From Pseudomonas sp. NBRC 111124 (lineage in GTDB: Bacteria; Pseudomonadota; Gammaproteobacteria; Pseudomonadales; Pseudomonadaceae): a stretch of DNA of 64,000 nt. Each line of letters starts with the position of its first letter. The stretch's first letter is position 1. A program made the translations under genes and the position numbers. The notes under the pieces were generated by a model. That model was not told where the DNA came from. It saw nothing but the letters and a program-made list of their open reading frames with translations, and made no database searches. Location of the stretch: positions 59,636 to 123,635 of the forward strand of contig NZ_BCBA01000036.1 in assembly GCF_001320245.1 (NCBI RefSeq), in the 5' to 3' direction. Shown here one piece after another: positions 46,693 through 55,410 of this stretch.

Positions 46693-47430
46693 TCAGAAGC
46701 CATGCTGGTGCATCAGCCTTGCATAGCTGCCATCGGCCTTCATCGCGGCGATGGCCTGCTCGAAGCGTTCGACGATCTGCTGGTGATCAGGGTGTTTCAG
46801 GCTCACCAGAATATGCAGGGAATTCTCCCCCAGCAGCGGCTCCATCAGCGCCACGCTATCGCGCACGGCCTGCGGCTCGCGCTGCAGGTTGTAGCGCGCC
46901 ACATATTCATCCTCCACCGCCAGGTTCACTCTGCCGGCCGCCAGCATGCGCACAGCGGTCGAGAAATCGCGCACCGCCACCTTATGCAAGCGGGTATCGC
47001 CATCGAAGGCCGGTGAATAGGCGTAGTCGCGCACGACCGCGATGCTGAACGGGTAAAGGTCAGCCTGATTTTTGTAGCGGAATGTGTCGCCCTTGCGCTT
47101 GAGCAGGCGAATGCGGTTACTCAGGTAGCCCTTGGAAAACTGCCCGATCTGTTTGCGCGCGTCATTGAACCAGGCATTGATCAGCACGTCATAGCGCCCT
47201 TCGCCAATGCCCATCAACGCTCGCGCCCAAGGCACTTCTTCGTAGCCGCTGGCATATCCGGCGCGGGCCAGCGCCGTGGTTACCAGGCTGGTGGCCAGGC
47301 CACCACCGGGCATGGTGCTGTCGGTGAACGGAGGCCAGCTGTCGGCAACCAGCCGCAGCCTCTCCTGGCCGAGTGCAGGCGTTGCCAGCATGACACTCAG
47401 CAAACCCAACGTGCAAAGCAGCGGCCGCAT
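46693..47430 (-). CDS. Periplasmic substrate-binding protein (amino-acid type, SBP family 3)
   Basis: A 245-aa secreted protein with a signal peptide (LLCTLGLLSVMLATPALG) and a single SBP_bac_3 domain. LVADSWPPFTDSTMPGG and a late LLGENSLHILVSLKHPDHQQ segment are typical. It has no permease or ATPase gene next to it, so it may feed another transporter or act as a sensor. The start at 47430 (MRPLLCTLG) was chosen for the signal peptide; the open frame upstream gives an unlikely extension. It is convergent with the FUSC gene. Confidence 0.82.
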   Translation of the reverse strand: MRPLLCTLGLLSVMLATPALGQERLRLVADSWPPFTDSTMPGGGLATSLVTTALARAGYASGYEEVPWARALMGIGEGRYDVLINAWFNDARKQIGQFSKGYLSNRIRLLKRKGDTFRYKNQADLYPFSIAVVRDYAYSPAFDGDTRLHKVAVRDFSTAVRMLAAGRVNLAVEDEYVARYNLQREPQAVRDSVALMEPLLGENSLHILVSLKHPDHQQIVERFEQAIAAMKADGSYARLMHQHGF

Positions 47431-47597
47431 GCAGAAGTCCTTTTGCAGTGGAAGGCACACGCTGTAGAAGGCGATTCGCAGATGAGAGTACACAAAGCCG
47501 TTGCCTGGGGCAGCGGCCAATAATGTCATTTAGCCTCTATTTTGGCCGAGCTGCGAAAATTTGCGATGATCGGCCATCACTTTCAGGAGTTCTCATC

Positions 47598-48071
47598 ATG
47601 TCCATCCAGTGGCTCTGCAAGCATCACTCCGACCTCGACAAGCATGAACTCTACGCCATCCTGCAATTGCGTACCGCTGTGTTCGTGGTCGAGCAACGCT
47701 GCGCTTACCAGGAAGTCGATGGCCAGGACCTGGCGGGCGACACCCTGCATCTCATGGGCTGGCAGGATGACAAGCTGGTGGCCTACCTGCGCCTGCTTGA
47801 TCCGCAGTCCCAGGGCGGCGATGTGGTCATCGGGCGGGTGGTGACCTCACCCGAAGCACGCGGGCTGAAACTCGGACATCCGCTGCTGCTGAAAGGGTTG
47901 GAGGCGGCCGGCCACTGCTGGCACGGCACGCCGGTTTACCTGTCAGCCCAGGCACATCTGCAGGGCTTCTATGCCCGGCACGGGTTCGAGGTGGTGGGGG
48001 AAGAGTACCTGGAGGACGATATCCCGCATATCGGCATGCGCAAGGTCATGGATAGCCCAGTACTTCCCTGA
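47598..48071 (+). CDS. elaA: GNAT-family acetyltransferase ElaA
   Basis: A 157-aa GNAT acetyltransferase of the ElaA group: LYAILQLRTAVFVVEQRCAY at the start, then the acetyl-CoA site region VIGRVVTSPEARGLKLGHPLL and the C-terminal LQGFYARHGFEVVGEEYLED. The acceptor is not known. The ATG at 47598 has CAGGAG upstream. Its last 26 bases overlap the end of the convergent winged-helix gene. Confidence 0.9.
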   Translation: MSIQWLCKHHSDLDKHELYAILQLRTAVFVVEQRCAYQEVDGQDLAGDTLHLMGWQDDKLVAYLRLLDPQSQGGDVVIGRVVTSPEARGLKLGHPLLLKGLEAAGHCWHGTPVYLSAQAHLQGFYARHGFEVVGEEYLEDDIPHIGMRKVMDSPVLP

Positions 48072-48342
48072 TCTGCCGCAGGTGCCGGATGATCCACTGC
48101 TTGTCGATCGCACCCCAGTCATGGATGCGGTAATGCCCGGCATGGTTGCGCGCACCTTCCTGCTGCTCGAACTCGCAGACGATGTCCAGGTCGGCGAGTG
48201 CGGCAATGGTGTCCTGCGCCGTACGCCGTGGCATGCCGGTGGCCTCCATCAGCGCCGGCACGCTGGTGGCGGTCTGGCTGTCGATCAGCCAGGCTACGTA
48301 CAGGCGACGGTAAAAACTGCTCTTGGTCTTGCTCACATCCAT
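48046..48342 (-). CDS. Small winged-helix DNA-binding protein
   Basis: A 98-aa protein with a compact winged helix-turn-helix: LMEATGMPRRTAQDTIAALA is the recognition helix region and the wing follows (LDIVCEFEQQEG). It may be a minor regulator; the targets are unknown. It lies 12 bases downstream of the YgjP-like gene on the same strand, so the two may share a transcript. The stop falls inside elaA (26-base convergent overlap). Confidence 0.75.
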   Translation of the reverse strand: MDVSKTKSSFYRRLYVAWLIDSQTATSVPALMEATGMPRRTAQDTIAALADLDIVCEFEQQEGARNHAGHYRIHDWGAIDKQWIIRHLRQIREVLGYP

Positions 48343-48354
48343 GCTGCGTGATCC

Positions 48355-48855
48355 TTACAGGTTGCCTGGCAACTCCCGGTAGGTCAGGTAGACGCGCAGG
48401 TCGAATTCCAATTGGTGGTAAGCCGGCTCCATGTGCTGGCAGAGCTGGTAGAACGCCTTGTTGTGATCGCGCTCGCGCAAGTGCGCCAACTCGTGCACGA
48501 CGATCATGCGCAGGAATTCCGGCGCCGCTTCCTTGAACAGCGAGGCAATGCGGATTTCCTTCTTTGCCTTGAGCTTGCCGCCCTGCACCCGCGACACCGC
48601 CGTATTGAGCCCCAAAGCCCGATGGGTCAGGTCCAGGCGGTTGTCGAACAGCACCTTGTCCAGGTTCGGCGCGCTGCGCAGATATTGCTGGCGCAGGTCC
48701 TGGGCATAGCCGTACAGCGCCTTGTCGCTCTGCACGTCATGGCGGCCGGGGTAGCGGCGCTGCAGGTACTCGCCCAGGCGGTCGCTGTCGATCATCTGCC
48801 GCACCTGCTCCTGCAGGTGCGGTGGGTAGGCTTGCAAATAGCGTAATACGGTCAT
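48355..48855 (-). CDS. M48/YgjP-type metallopeptidase-like protein
   Basis: A 166-aa protein with the zinc-binding motif VVHELAHLRERDHNKAFY (HExxH plus a downstream His), as in the YgjP/DUF45 family. No signal peptide is visible, so it is likely cytosolic. The start at 48855 (MTVLRYLQAYPP) is preferred over the in-frame extension. It lies 39 bases downstream of cfcR on the same strand and upstream of the winged-helix gene. Its substrate is unknown. Confidence 0.82.
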   Translation of the reverse strand: MTVLRYLQAYPPHLQEQVRQMIDSDRLGEYLQRRYPGRHDVQSDKALYGYAQDLRQQYLRSAPNLDKVLFDNRLDLTHRALGLNTAVSRVQGGKLKAKKEIRIASLFKEAAPEFLRMIVVHELAHLRERDHNKAFYQLCQHMEPAYHQLEFDLRVYLTYRELPGNL

Positions 48856-48894
48856 GGCACGGCATTCGGCGTAACGAATGCCGATTCTAGCCAA

Positions 48895-51015
48895 TCACGA
48901 CCGCAGCCAGGGAAAAATCGCCGGGAAGGCGGTAGCATCCGCCGCCGTCATCGGGCGAGCGACCAGAAAGCCCTGTACATAAGCGCAACCGTTTGCCTTC
49001 AACCACGCAGCCTGGGCCTCTGTTTCAACACCCTCCGCGATCACGGTAATGCGGTAATCCGCGCACAGGCTGATGACACTGCGCACCAATGCAGCATCCA
49101 CTGCTGAATCCGGCAGGCGCGCCACCAGATGGCGGTCCAGCTTCAACGTGTCGATAGGCAGGTCGCGCAACATGCGCAGCGAGCAGTCGCCCGCGCCGAA
49201 ATCGTCCAGCGCCACGCGCACGCCCAGCTCACGTAGGCGGTGAATCTGCTTGATCGCCGTGTCGATGTTGTACATCAGCGAGGTCTCGGCCACCTCGACC
49301 TCCAGCTGCGCCGGATCGAGCTGATAGTCCTGGATCACCCGCTGCAGTTCATCGACCAAGCTGGGCATGGTGAACTGCGCGCGGCTCAGGCTGATACCCA
49401 ATACCAGTTCCGGGGCGAAACGCTGGCACCAGGCCTGACGCTGGGCGGCGCCCTGGCGGTAGATCCAGCTGGCCAGGCGATTGATCAGCCGAGCTTCTTC
49501 CAGCAAGGGTATGAACAGCCCTGGCGGCACATCGCCTACGCTGGGGTGCTGCCAGCGCAGCAACGCCTCGAAGCCCCGCAGCTGGCCGTCGGCAAAGGCC
49601 ACCTGGGGTTGGTACACGAGGGTGAAATCCTGGACCTCGATGGCATTGCGCACGCTGTCTTCGAGCATCAGCCGCGAGCGGGCGCGACCGTTGAGTTCCT
49701 GATCATAGAAGCGATACTGCTGGCGACCGGCCTGCTTGGCCGCATACATCGCCGTATCCGCGGCGCGCAGCAACCCCTCGACATTGCCACCACAGTCGGG
49801 GTAGGTGGCGATGCCGATGCTGACACCCAGGCACACATCCAGCCCATCCACCTGCTGCTGGATCGACACGCGCTCGAGCAGCTTCTCGGCATGGCGCCCG
49901 GCCTGTTCCGGGTAAGGCAGCCGGTCGAATAGCGCGGTGAACTCGTCGCCGCCCATGCGCGCCAGCAACGCTTCGCTGCCAAGGCAGTCCTTGATCTGCT
50001 CGGCCACCCAGCGCAGCACTCGGTCTCCGGCCTCATGGCCCAGCGAGTCGTTGATCCGCTTGAAGCCATCCAGGTCCATGTACATCAGGGCCTGGGCCTT
50101 GTTCGAGCGCTCGCCGCGCAGCAAGGCGCCCTCGGCGGCCTGGTAGAAACCGCGGCGGTTGAGCAGCCCGGTCAAGGGGTCGGTCACCGCCTGGTATTCG
50201 AGCTGCTGGTGCAGGTTGCGCTCCACCGACATGTCCAGCACCGTGACCACCATGGCCTGCTGCTCCGCCGGTAGCGGCGCGCATGACAGGGCCACGGGTA
50301 GCAGCTGACCATCCGGGGCGCGCAGGTGGGCATCATGGACCCGCACGATCTGCCGCGCGAGATAAGCGTTGTGAAACGCCGATTCGCTCCACAGGGTGGC
50401 GTTGGCCGCCTGCAGCAAATCGAGCAGATGGATGCCCTGCAGTTGCTCGACCGGGGTATGCATCAGGCGCGAGATCGCCGGGTTGGCAAAGCTGATGACG
50501 CCCTCGGCGTCGACCACCAGGATGCCTTCGGCGGCGTTCTCCAGGATCGAAGCGTTGAACGCCCGGGCCGCTTCCAGCTCGCGGGTCAAGCGCTGCAGCA
50601 TGCGCCGGTTGCGCTGCTGGTCCAGCTGCGCCTGCACCTTGGGCTTGAGAATCTGTGGATCGAACGGCTTGAACAGGTAGTCCACCGCACCACTGGCGTA
50701 GCCCTTGAGCACGGCGGCATCGGACTGCTCGTTGGCGGTAAGAAAGATGATCGGGGTCAGCCGGGTTCGTTGGCTGCCGCGCATCAGGCGGGCGACCTCG
50801 AAGCCGTCCATTTCGGGCATCTGCACATCGAGCAGCACCAGATCGACCTCGTGTTCGAGCAACGTACCCAGGGCTTCCATCCCTGAGCTTGCCGTCAACA
50901 CGTGCCAATCGTTGCGTGCCAGCAAAGCGCGCATGCTAATGAGGTTTTCCGGGTAATCGTCCACCACCAGAAGAACCGATTGGCCATCCAGTGGTTGAGG
51001 GTAAGCGCCATCCAT
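48895..51015 (-). CDS. cfcR: Response regulator with PAS, GGDEF and EAL domains (CfcR-like)
   Basis: A 706-aa c-di-GMP enzyme: REC receiver (phospho-acceptor Asp63 in LLDVQMPEMDG), PAS (about 152-260), GGDEF (MGGDEF at 354-359, intact) and EAL (EALLR from 483, with LDDFGAG and AEGVET intact). No RxxD inhibitory site precedes the GGDEF. This layout and position match CfcR (PP_4959 type) of P. putida, which I recall as a main stationary-phase c-di-GMP synthase under RpoS and Rsm control. No cognate kinase is adjacent, so it is an orphan regulator. GAGAAG lies just upstream of the ATG. Confidence 0.92.
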   Translation of the reverse strand: MDGAYPQPLDGQSVLLVVDDYPENLISMRALLARNDWHVLTASSGMEALGTLLEHEVDLVLLDVQMPEMDGFEVARLMRGSQRTRLTPIIFLTANEQSDAAVLKGYASGAVDYLFKPFDPQILKPKVQAQLDQQRNRRMLQRLTRELEAARAFNASILENAAEGILVVDAEGVISFANPAISRLMHTPVEQLQGIHLLDLLQAANATLWSESAFHNAYLARQIVRVHDAHLRAPDGQLLPVALSCAPLPAEQQAMVVTVLDMSVERNLHQQLEYQAVTDPLTGLLNRRGFYQAAEGALLRGERSNKAQALMYMDLDGFKRINDSLGHEAGDRVLRWVAEQIKDCLGSEALLARMGGDEFTALFDRLPYPEQAGRHAEKLLERVSIQQQVDGLDVCLGVSIGIATYPDCGGNVEGLLRAADTAMYAAKQAGRQQYRFYDQELNGRARSRLMLEDSVRNAIEVQDFTLVYQPQVAFADGQLRGFEALLRWQHPSVGDVPPGLFIPLLEEARLINRLASWIYRQGAAQRQAWCQRFAPELVLGISLSRAQFTMPSLVDELQRVIQDYQLDPAQLEVEVAETSLMYNIDTAIKQIHRLRELGVRVALDDFGAGDCSLRMLRDLPIDTLKLDRHLVARLPDSAVDAALVRSVISLCADYRITVIAEGVETEAQAAWLKANGCAYVQGFLVARPMTAADATAFPAIFPWLRS

Positions 51016-51016
51016 G
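51009..51016 (-). promoter_or_regulatory. Candidate RsmA/CsrA site over the cfcR start codon
   Basis: On the minus strand CATGGATG matches the CANGGAYG consensus and contains the start codon ATG. A bound Rsm protein would block initiation. This is a short motif, so it needs testing, but post-transcriptional Rsm control of cfcR is known as I recall. Confidence 0.45.
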
Positions 51017-51170
51017 CTGCTTCTCTTGTTTGACCGACTTCGACTAGCTATTGGATCCGATTCTTACTCTAGACCCGCCTATGCGACAAGCAATGGAATC
51101 AGATCGCTATCAGTGATTAAGTTTCACGGTAGCCGACTAACGGTTGCCTTGCAGCATTTTCGACGCATAA

Positions 51171-51195
51171 AAAAACCCGCAACGCTGCGGGTTTT
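51171..51195 (-). terminator. Intrinsic terminator after fba
   Basis: AAAAACCCGCA and TGCGGGTTTTT form a perfect stem on the minus strand, 18 bases past the fba stop, and a run of T follows. It is also symmetric enough to affect the other strand, but no gene there reads toward it. Confidence 0.92.
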
Positions 51196-51212
51196 TCGCT
51201 ATTGCACCTGAA

Positions 51213-52277
51213 TCAGTTGACCTTGGCGGCCAGCTCACCCTTCAGGTAGCGCTGGAACATGCCTTCCAGGGAGATCGGCTTGATCTTCGAGGCATTGCCG
51301 GCAGTACCGAACGCTTCGTAACGGGCGATGCACACGTCGCGCATGGCCTTCACGGTTTCACCGAAGAACTTGCGTGGGTCGAACTCGCTCGGGTTCTGTG
51401 CCATCAGACGGCGCATGGCACCGGTGGAGGCCAGGCGCAGGTCGGTGTCGATGTTGACCTTGCGCACGCCGTGCTTGATACCCTCGACGATCTCTTCGAC
51501 CGGTACGCCGTAGGTCTCTTTGATGTCGCCGCCGTACTGGTTGATGATCGCCAGCCACTCTTGCGGTACCGAGGAAGAACCGTGCATCACCAGGTGGGTG
51601 TTAGGGATGCGCTTGTGGATTTCCTTGATGCGGTCGATGGCCAGCACGTCACCGGTAGGCGGCTTGGTGAACTTGTAGGCGCCGTGGCTGGTGCCGATGG
51701 CGATAGCCAGGGCGTCGACCTGGGTCTTCTTGACGAAGTCGGCGGCTTCTTCCGGGTCGGTCAGCATCTGGCTGTGATCCAGCACGCCTTCGGCACCAAT
51801 GCCGTCTTCTTCACCGGCCATGCCGGTTTCCAGCGAACCCAGGCAGCCCAGCTCGCCTTCCACCGAAACGCCGCAGGCGTGGGCCATGGCCACGGTCTGC
51901 TGGGTAACGCGCACGTTGTACTCGTAGTCGGTCGGAGTCTTGCCGTCTTCACCCAGCGAGCCGTCCATCATCACCGAGCTGAAGCCCAGCTGAATGGAGC
52001 GCTGGCACACGTCAGGGCTGGTGCCGTGGTCCTGGTGCATGCACACCGGGATGTGCGGGAATTCTTCGATGGCGGCCAGGATCAGGTGACGCAGGAAGGG
52101 GGCACCGGCGTATTTGCGGGCGCCGGCCGAAGCCTGGACGATCACTGGGGAGTCGGTCTTGTCGGCCGCTTCCATGATGGCGCGCATCTGCTCGAGGTTG
52201 TTGACGTTGAAAGCCGGAACGCCGTAACCGAACTCGGCGGCGTGGTCCAGCATCTGGCGCATGCTAATGAGTGCCAT
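51213..52277 (-). CDS. fba: Class II fructose-1,6-bisphosphate aldolase
   Basis: A 354-aa zinc-dependent aldolase: VPVFN-type start region (GVPAFNVNNLEQ), zinc ligands in CMHQDHGTSPD and the glycine-rich GIKHGVRKVNIDTDLRLA phosphate-binding strand. It splits fructose-1,6-bisphosphate, or in Pseudomonas mainly runs toward gluconeogenesis. The start at 52277 (MALISMRQ) follows GGGAGAGA; longer in-frame starts lack support. It is the last gene of the minus-strand cluster tktA, epd, pgk, two lipoproteins, fba. Confidence 0.96.
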   Translation of the reverse strand: MALISMRQMLDHAAEFGYGVPAFNVNNLEQMRAIMEAADKTDSPVIVQASAGARKYAGAPFLRHLILAAIEEFPHIPVCMHQDHGTSPDVCQRSIQLGFSSVMMDGSLGEDGKTPTDYEYNVRVTQQTVAMAHACGVSVEGELGCLGSLETGMAGEEDGIGAEGVLDHSQMLTDPEEAADFVKKTQVDALAIAIGTSHGAYKFTKPPTGDVLAIDRIKEIHKRIPNTHLVMHGSSSVPQEWLAIINQYGGDIKETYGVPVEEIVEGIKHGVRKVNIDTDLRLASTGAMRRLMAQNPSEFDPRKFFGETVKAMRDVCIARYEAFGTAGNASKIKPISLEGMFQRYLKGELAAKVN

Positions 52278-52377
52278 TGTGTATCTCTCTCCCGACAAGC
52301 GTCGTTTGTTTCGTGCAAGCCTGCCGCAGGGGCGGTTGCTGTTCAAGTAGTGTGGGCCGCCAGTGCGGCCCGGCCAG

Positions 52378-52707
52378 TCACGGTGCCTTGCAGCCCCGCC
52401 CAATCAGATCGTTGGTTGCCACCCAGTACACCAAGCCTTCTTCGCCCTTGGTGTGGAAGGCCAGCACGCCATCGCTGTACAGCGCGCCAGAGGCGCCCGG
52501 CTCGGATTTCAGCCGATAGACCTGGTCACCGCCACCGAGGCGTACGTCAACCTGATCCCGTTGTGCATCCGCGAAGCGCCACAGCACTTCGGCCTGGGTG
52601 TCGCAGACCCAGCGGGTCCAGTTGTCCGCCGGGGCGGAAGGTGCAGGCTGTATCAGCGAGCATCCCGCCAGTGTCGCCAGGGCCATGGAGGCCAGCAGCG
52701 CTTTCAT
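52378..52707 (-). CDS. MliC-like lipoprotein
   Basis: A 109-aa lipoprotein (signal MKALLASMALATLAGC, Cys16). The mature part has the MliC (membrane-bound inhibitor of C-type lysozyme) pattern: WVCDTQAEVLWRF, SGALYSDGVLAFHTKGEEG and a final Cys. This domain inhibits lysozyme at the outer membrane. It lies between the small lipoprotein gene and fba on the same strand, an unusual place for an envelope protein. The MliC assignment is by pattern only. Confidence 0.75.
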   Translation of the reverse strand: MKALLASMALATLAGCSLIQPAPSAPADNWTRWVCDTQAEVLWRFADAQRDQVDVRLGGGDQVYRLKSEPGASGALYSDGVLAFHTKGEEGLVYWVATNDLIGRGCKAP

Positions 52708-52771
52708 TACATATCCTCTAGATGACCACACAGCGGTCGCTTGGTTGCCTGCCCCGACGAAACGCACCGTC

Positions 52772-52990
52772 TCAGGGGCAACCCGGCGCTTGGCGCTGGT
52801 GTTCTTCGTCGTACTTTTCCATGCCTTCCGGGCCTACGCGCTTGCTGATCACCGGCACGGTCTCGGCCTGCCACTCAGACTGGTAGCAGCCCCCCTTGGG
52901 CGGCTGCGCCGGGTCGGTGTCCGGCGACGAACTGCTGGAGCAGGCGCCCAGCAGACCGGCCAGGATCATCACAGGCAATTGCTTGACCAT
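52772..52990 (-). CDS. Small lipoprotein of unknown function
   Basis: A 72-aa lipoprotein. MVKQLPVMILAGLLGACSSS contains the lipobox LGAC (Cys17), and the remaining 55 residues are polar with no known domain. It sits 32 bases downstream of pgk on the same strand. The ATG at 52990 was chosen for the signal sequence. Function unknown; it is too small to assign from motifs. Confidence 0.68.
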   Translation of the reverse strand: MVKQLPVMILAGLLGACSSSSSPDTDPAQPPKGGCYQSEWQAETVPVISKRVGPEGMEKYDEEHQRQAPGCP

Positions 52991-53022
52991 CAGGTCGCTC
53001 CCTTTGCCAGGCGCCGCCATTG

Positions 53023-54186
53023 TCAGGCTTTTGCCCGCTCTTCCAGGATCGCCACGGCTGGCAGCACCTTGCCTTCGACGAACTCGAGGAAGGCACCGCC
53101 ACCGGTAGAAATGTAGGAGATATCCTTGCTGACGCCATATTTGTCGATGGCAGCCAGGGTATCGCCACCACCGGCGATGGAGAACGCGGCGCTGTCAGCG
53201 ATGGCCTTGGCCAGCACTTTGGTGCCGTTGCCGAACTGATCGAACTCGAACACGCCAACCGGGCCGTTCCACAGGATGGTCTTCGACGACTTCAGCAACT
53301 CGGCGAAATTGGCAGCGGTCTGCGGGCCGATGTCGAGGATCATGTCGTCGGCGGCTACGTCGGCGATGGCCTTGACGGTGGCTTCGGCGTCCTCGGCGAA
53401 CGCCTTGGCAACCACGACGTCGACCGGCAGCGGTACGCTGACCTTGGCGGCGATGGCCTTGGCCGTTTCGACCAGGTCAGGCTCGTACAGCGACTTGCCA
53501 ACCGGGTGGCCGGCAGCGGCCAGGAAGGTGTTGGCGATACCGCCACCGACGATCAGCTGGTCACAGACGCTGCTCAGGCTGTTCAGCACGTCCAGTTTGG
53601 TCGATACCTTGGAGCCGGCAACGATGGCCGCCATTGGCCTGGCCGGGGCCTTCAAGGCCTTGCCGAGGGCGTCCAGCTCGGCCGCCAGCAGCGGGCCGGC
53701 AGCCGCGACCTTGGCAAACTTGGCGACGCCATGGGTAGAGCCTTCGGCGCGGTGAGCGGTGCCGAAAGCGTCCATCACGAACACGTCGCACAGGGCGGCG
53801 TACTGCTGCGCCAGCTCGTCAGCGTTCTTCTTCTCGCCCTTGTTGAAGCGTACGTTCTCGAACAGCACCAGGTCACCGGCATTGACCTGAACACCGCCCA
53901 GGTAATCGGCAACCAGCGGCACTTCGCGGCCCAGGGCCTTGCTCAGGTAATCGGCAACCGGCTTGAGGCTGTTCTCGGCAGAGAACTCGCCTTCGGTCGG
54001 GCGGCCCAGGTGCGAGCAGACCATTACCGCCGCACCCTTTTCCAGGGCCAGCTTGATGGTCGGCAACGCTGCGAGGATACGCGCATCGCTGGTTACCACA
54101 CCGTCCTTCACAGGTACGTTGAGGTCCTCGCGGATCAGTACGCGCTTACCTTGCAGGTCGAGGTCGGTCATCTTCAACACGGTCAT
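53023..54186 (-). CDS. pgk: Phosphoglycerate kinase
   Basis: A 387-aa kinase with the canonical N-terminal VLIREDLNVPVKDGVV, the substrate-binding CSHLGRPTEG and the C-terminal nucleotide-binding GGGDTLAAIDKYG. It interconverts 1,3-bisphosphoglycerate and 3-phosphoglycerate. The start at 54186 gives the usual N-terminus. It is 12 bases after the epd stop on the same strand, so an operon with epd is likely. Length is typical (about 387 aa). Confidence 0.97.
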   Translation of the reverse strand: MTVLKMTDLDLQGKRVLIREDLNVPVKDGVVTSDARILAALPTIKLALEKGAAVMVCSHLGRPTEGEFSAENSLKPVADYLSKALGREVPLVADYLGGVQVNAGDLVLFENVRFNKGEKKNADELAQQYAALCDVFVMDAFGTAHRAEGSTHGVAKFAKVAAAGPLLAAELDALGKALKAPARPMAAIVAGSKVSTKLDVLNSLSSVCDQLIVGGGIANTFLAAAGHPVGKSLYEPDLVETAKAIAAKVSVPLPVDVVVAKAFAEDAEATVKAIADVAADDMILDIGPQTAANFAELLKSSKTILWNGPVGVFEFDQFGNGTKVLAKAIADSAAFSIAGGGDTLAAIDKYGVSKDISYISTGGGAFLEFVEGKVLPAVAILEERAKA

Positions 54187-54198
54187 GAATGCAGTCCT

Positions 54199-55260
54199 TC
54201 AGGGCTGTTTGCTGCGGGTTGGGTGTACGACGTGCAGATAGTGTTCGGCAACGTCGAGCATACGGTTGGCGAACCCCCATTCGTTGTCGAACCAAGCCAG
54301 CAGGTTCACCAGGCGAGGGCCTGAAACGCGGGTCTGGCTGGCATCGACGATGGCCGAATGCGGGTCATGGTTGAAATCACAACTGGCGTGAGGCAGCTCG
54401 GTGTAGGCCAGCAGGCCTTTGAGCGGGCCGCTTTGTGCCGCCTCGCGCAGCACCCGGTTGACCTCGGCCGCGCTGGTATCGCGGGCGGTCTGCAGGGTGA
54501 TGTCCAGGCACGAGACGTTGACGGTCGGCACGCGTACCGCTTTGGCCTGAATTCGCCCGGCAAGTTCCGGAAGCAGGCGTTCGATGCCGCGCGCCAGGCC
54601 CGTGGACACCGGGATTACCGACTGGAAGGCCGAGCGCGTGCGGCGCAGGTCTTCATGGTGATAGGCGTCGATCACCGGTTGATCGTTCATCGCCGAGTGA
54701 ATGGTGGTGATCTGCACGTACTCGATGCCGAATGCCTGGTCCAGCACACGCAGCAGCGGGACGCCGCAGTTGGTGGTGCAGGAGGCGTTGGACACCAAAC
54801 GTTCGTTGCCCGTCAGGCAATCCTGGTTGATGCCGTATACCACGGTGGCGTCGACATCCGCCTCACTGGCCATGGGCTGCGAGAACAAGACGCGCGGCGC
54901 GCCGGCGTCGAGAAAACGCTGGCCATCGGCGCGGGTGTGGTAGACGCCGGAGCACTCCAGCACCAGGTCGACGCCCAGGGCGGCCCAGTCGACGCCTTCG
55001 GGGGTGGCGCTGCGCAATACTTTCACGCAGTCGCCATTGATGTGCAGACAGTCGCCATCGACCTTCACCTCACCGGGAAAACGCCCATGGGTGGAGTCGA
55101 AGCGTGTCAGGTATTCGATGCTGGCCTGATCGGCCAGGTCGTTCAGTGCAACGACCTCGAAACCGGCCTTTGCCCCACGCTCGAACAGTGCGCGCAGGAC
55201 ACATCGGCCGATGCGGCCGTAACCGTTGAGTGCAACTTTGTAGGGACGCGGGTGGGGCAT
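54199..55260 (-). CDS. epd: Erythrose-4-phosphate dehydrogenase
   Basis: A 353-aa GAPDH-fold enzyme that oxidises erythrose 4-phosphate in the pyridoxal-phosphate route. VALNGYGRIGRCVLRALFERG is the NAD site and SNASCTTNCGVPLL carries the catalytic Cys. Its position between tktA and pgk is the classic epd location; by sequence alone a GapB-type enzyme is possible. The start at 55260 gives MPHPRPYKVALNGYG; upstream in-frame codons run into a REP. It should be transcribed with pgk. Confidence 0.9.
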   Translation of the reverse strand: MPHPRPYKVALNGYGRIGRCVLRALFERGAKAGFEVVALNDLADQASIEYLTRFDSTHGRFPGEVKVDGDCLHINGDCVKVLRSATPEGVDWAALGVDLVLECSGVYHTRADGQRFLDAGAPRVLFSQPMASEADVDATVVYGINQDCLTGNERLVSNASCTTNCGVPLLRVLDQAFGIEYVQITTIHSAMNDQPVIDAYHHEDLRRTRSAFQSVIPVSTGLARGIERLLPELAGRIQAKAVRVPTVNVSCLDITLQTARDTSAAEVNRVLREAAQSGPLKGLLAYTELPHASCDFNHDPHSAIVDASQTRVSGPRLVNLLAWFDNEWGFANRMLDVAEHYLHVVHPTRSKQP

Positions 55261-55308
55261 AGGTGGCTCGTTAACTCCGGCTATTGAACGGGACCGCTGT
55301 GCGGCCCT

Positions 55309-55380
55309 TTCGCGGCACAAGGCCGCTCCTACAAGGGACGGCATGCGCAATACCCTGTAGGAGCGGCCTTGTGCCGCGAA
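55309..55380. repeat. REP palindrome between epd and tktA
   Basis: TTCGCGGCACAAGGCCGCTC (55309-55328, extending to 55336) pairs with the segment at 55353-55380, with one mismatch near the loop. It is the C-G variant of the P. putida REP. Confidence 0.9.
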
Positions 55381-55399
55381 CGAGGGCCAAAGGCCCTCG
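55381..55399 (-). terminator. Hairpin after tktA
   Basis: CGAGGGCC and GGCCCTCG form a perfect stem around AAA, 12 bases downstream of the tktA stop. It lacks a T-run, so termination may be partial, allowing read-through into epd. Confidence 0.5.
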
Positions 55400-55410
55400 C
55401 CTTGCCTGTA

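Noticed and set aside
51016..51170. RpoS-type promoter of cfcR
   Set aside because: TCTAGAGTAA on the minus strand resembles an extended -10, but it has two mismatches at key positions and no start mapping, so I did not list it as a feature.
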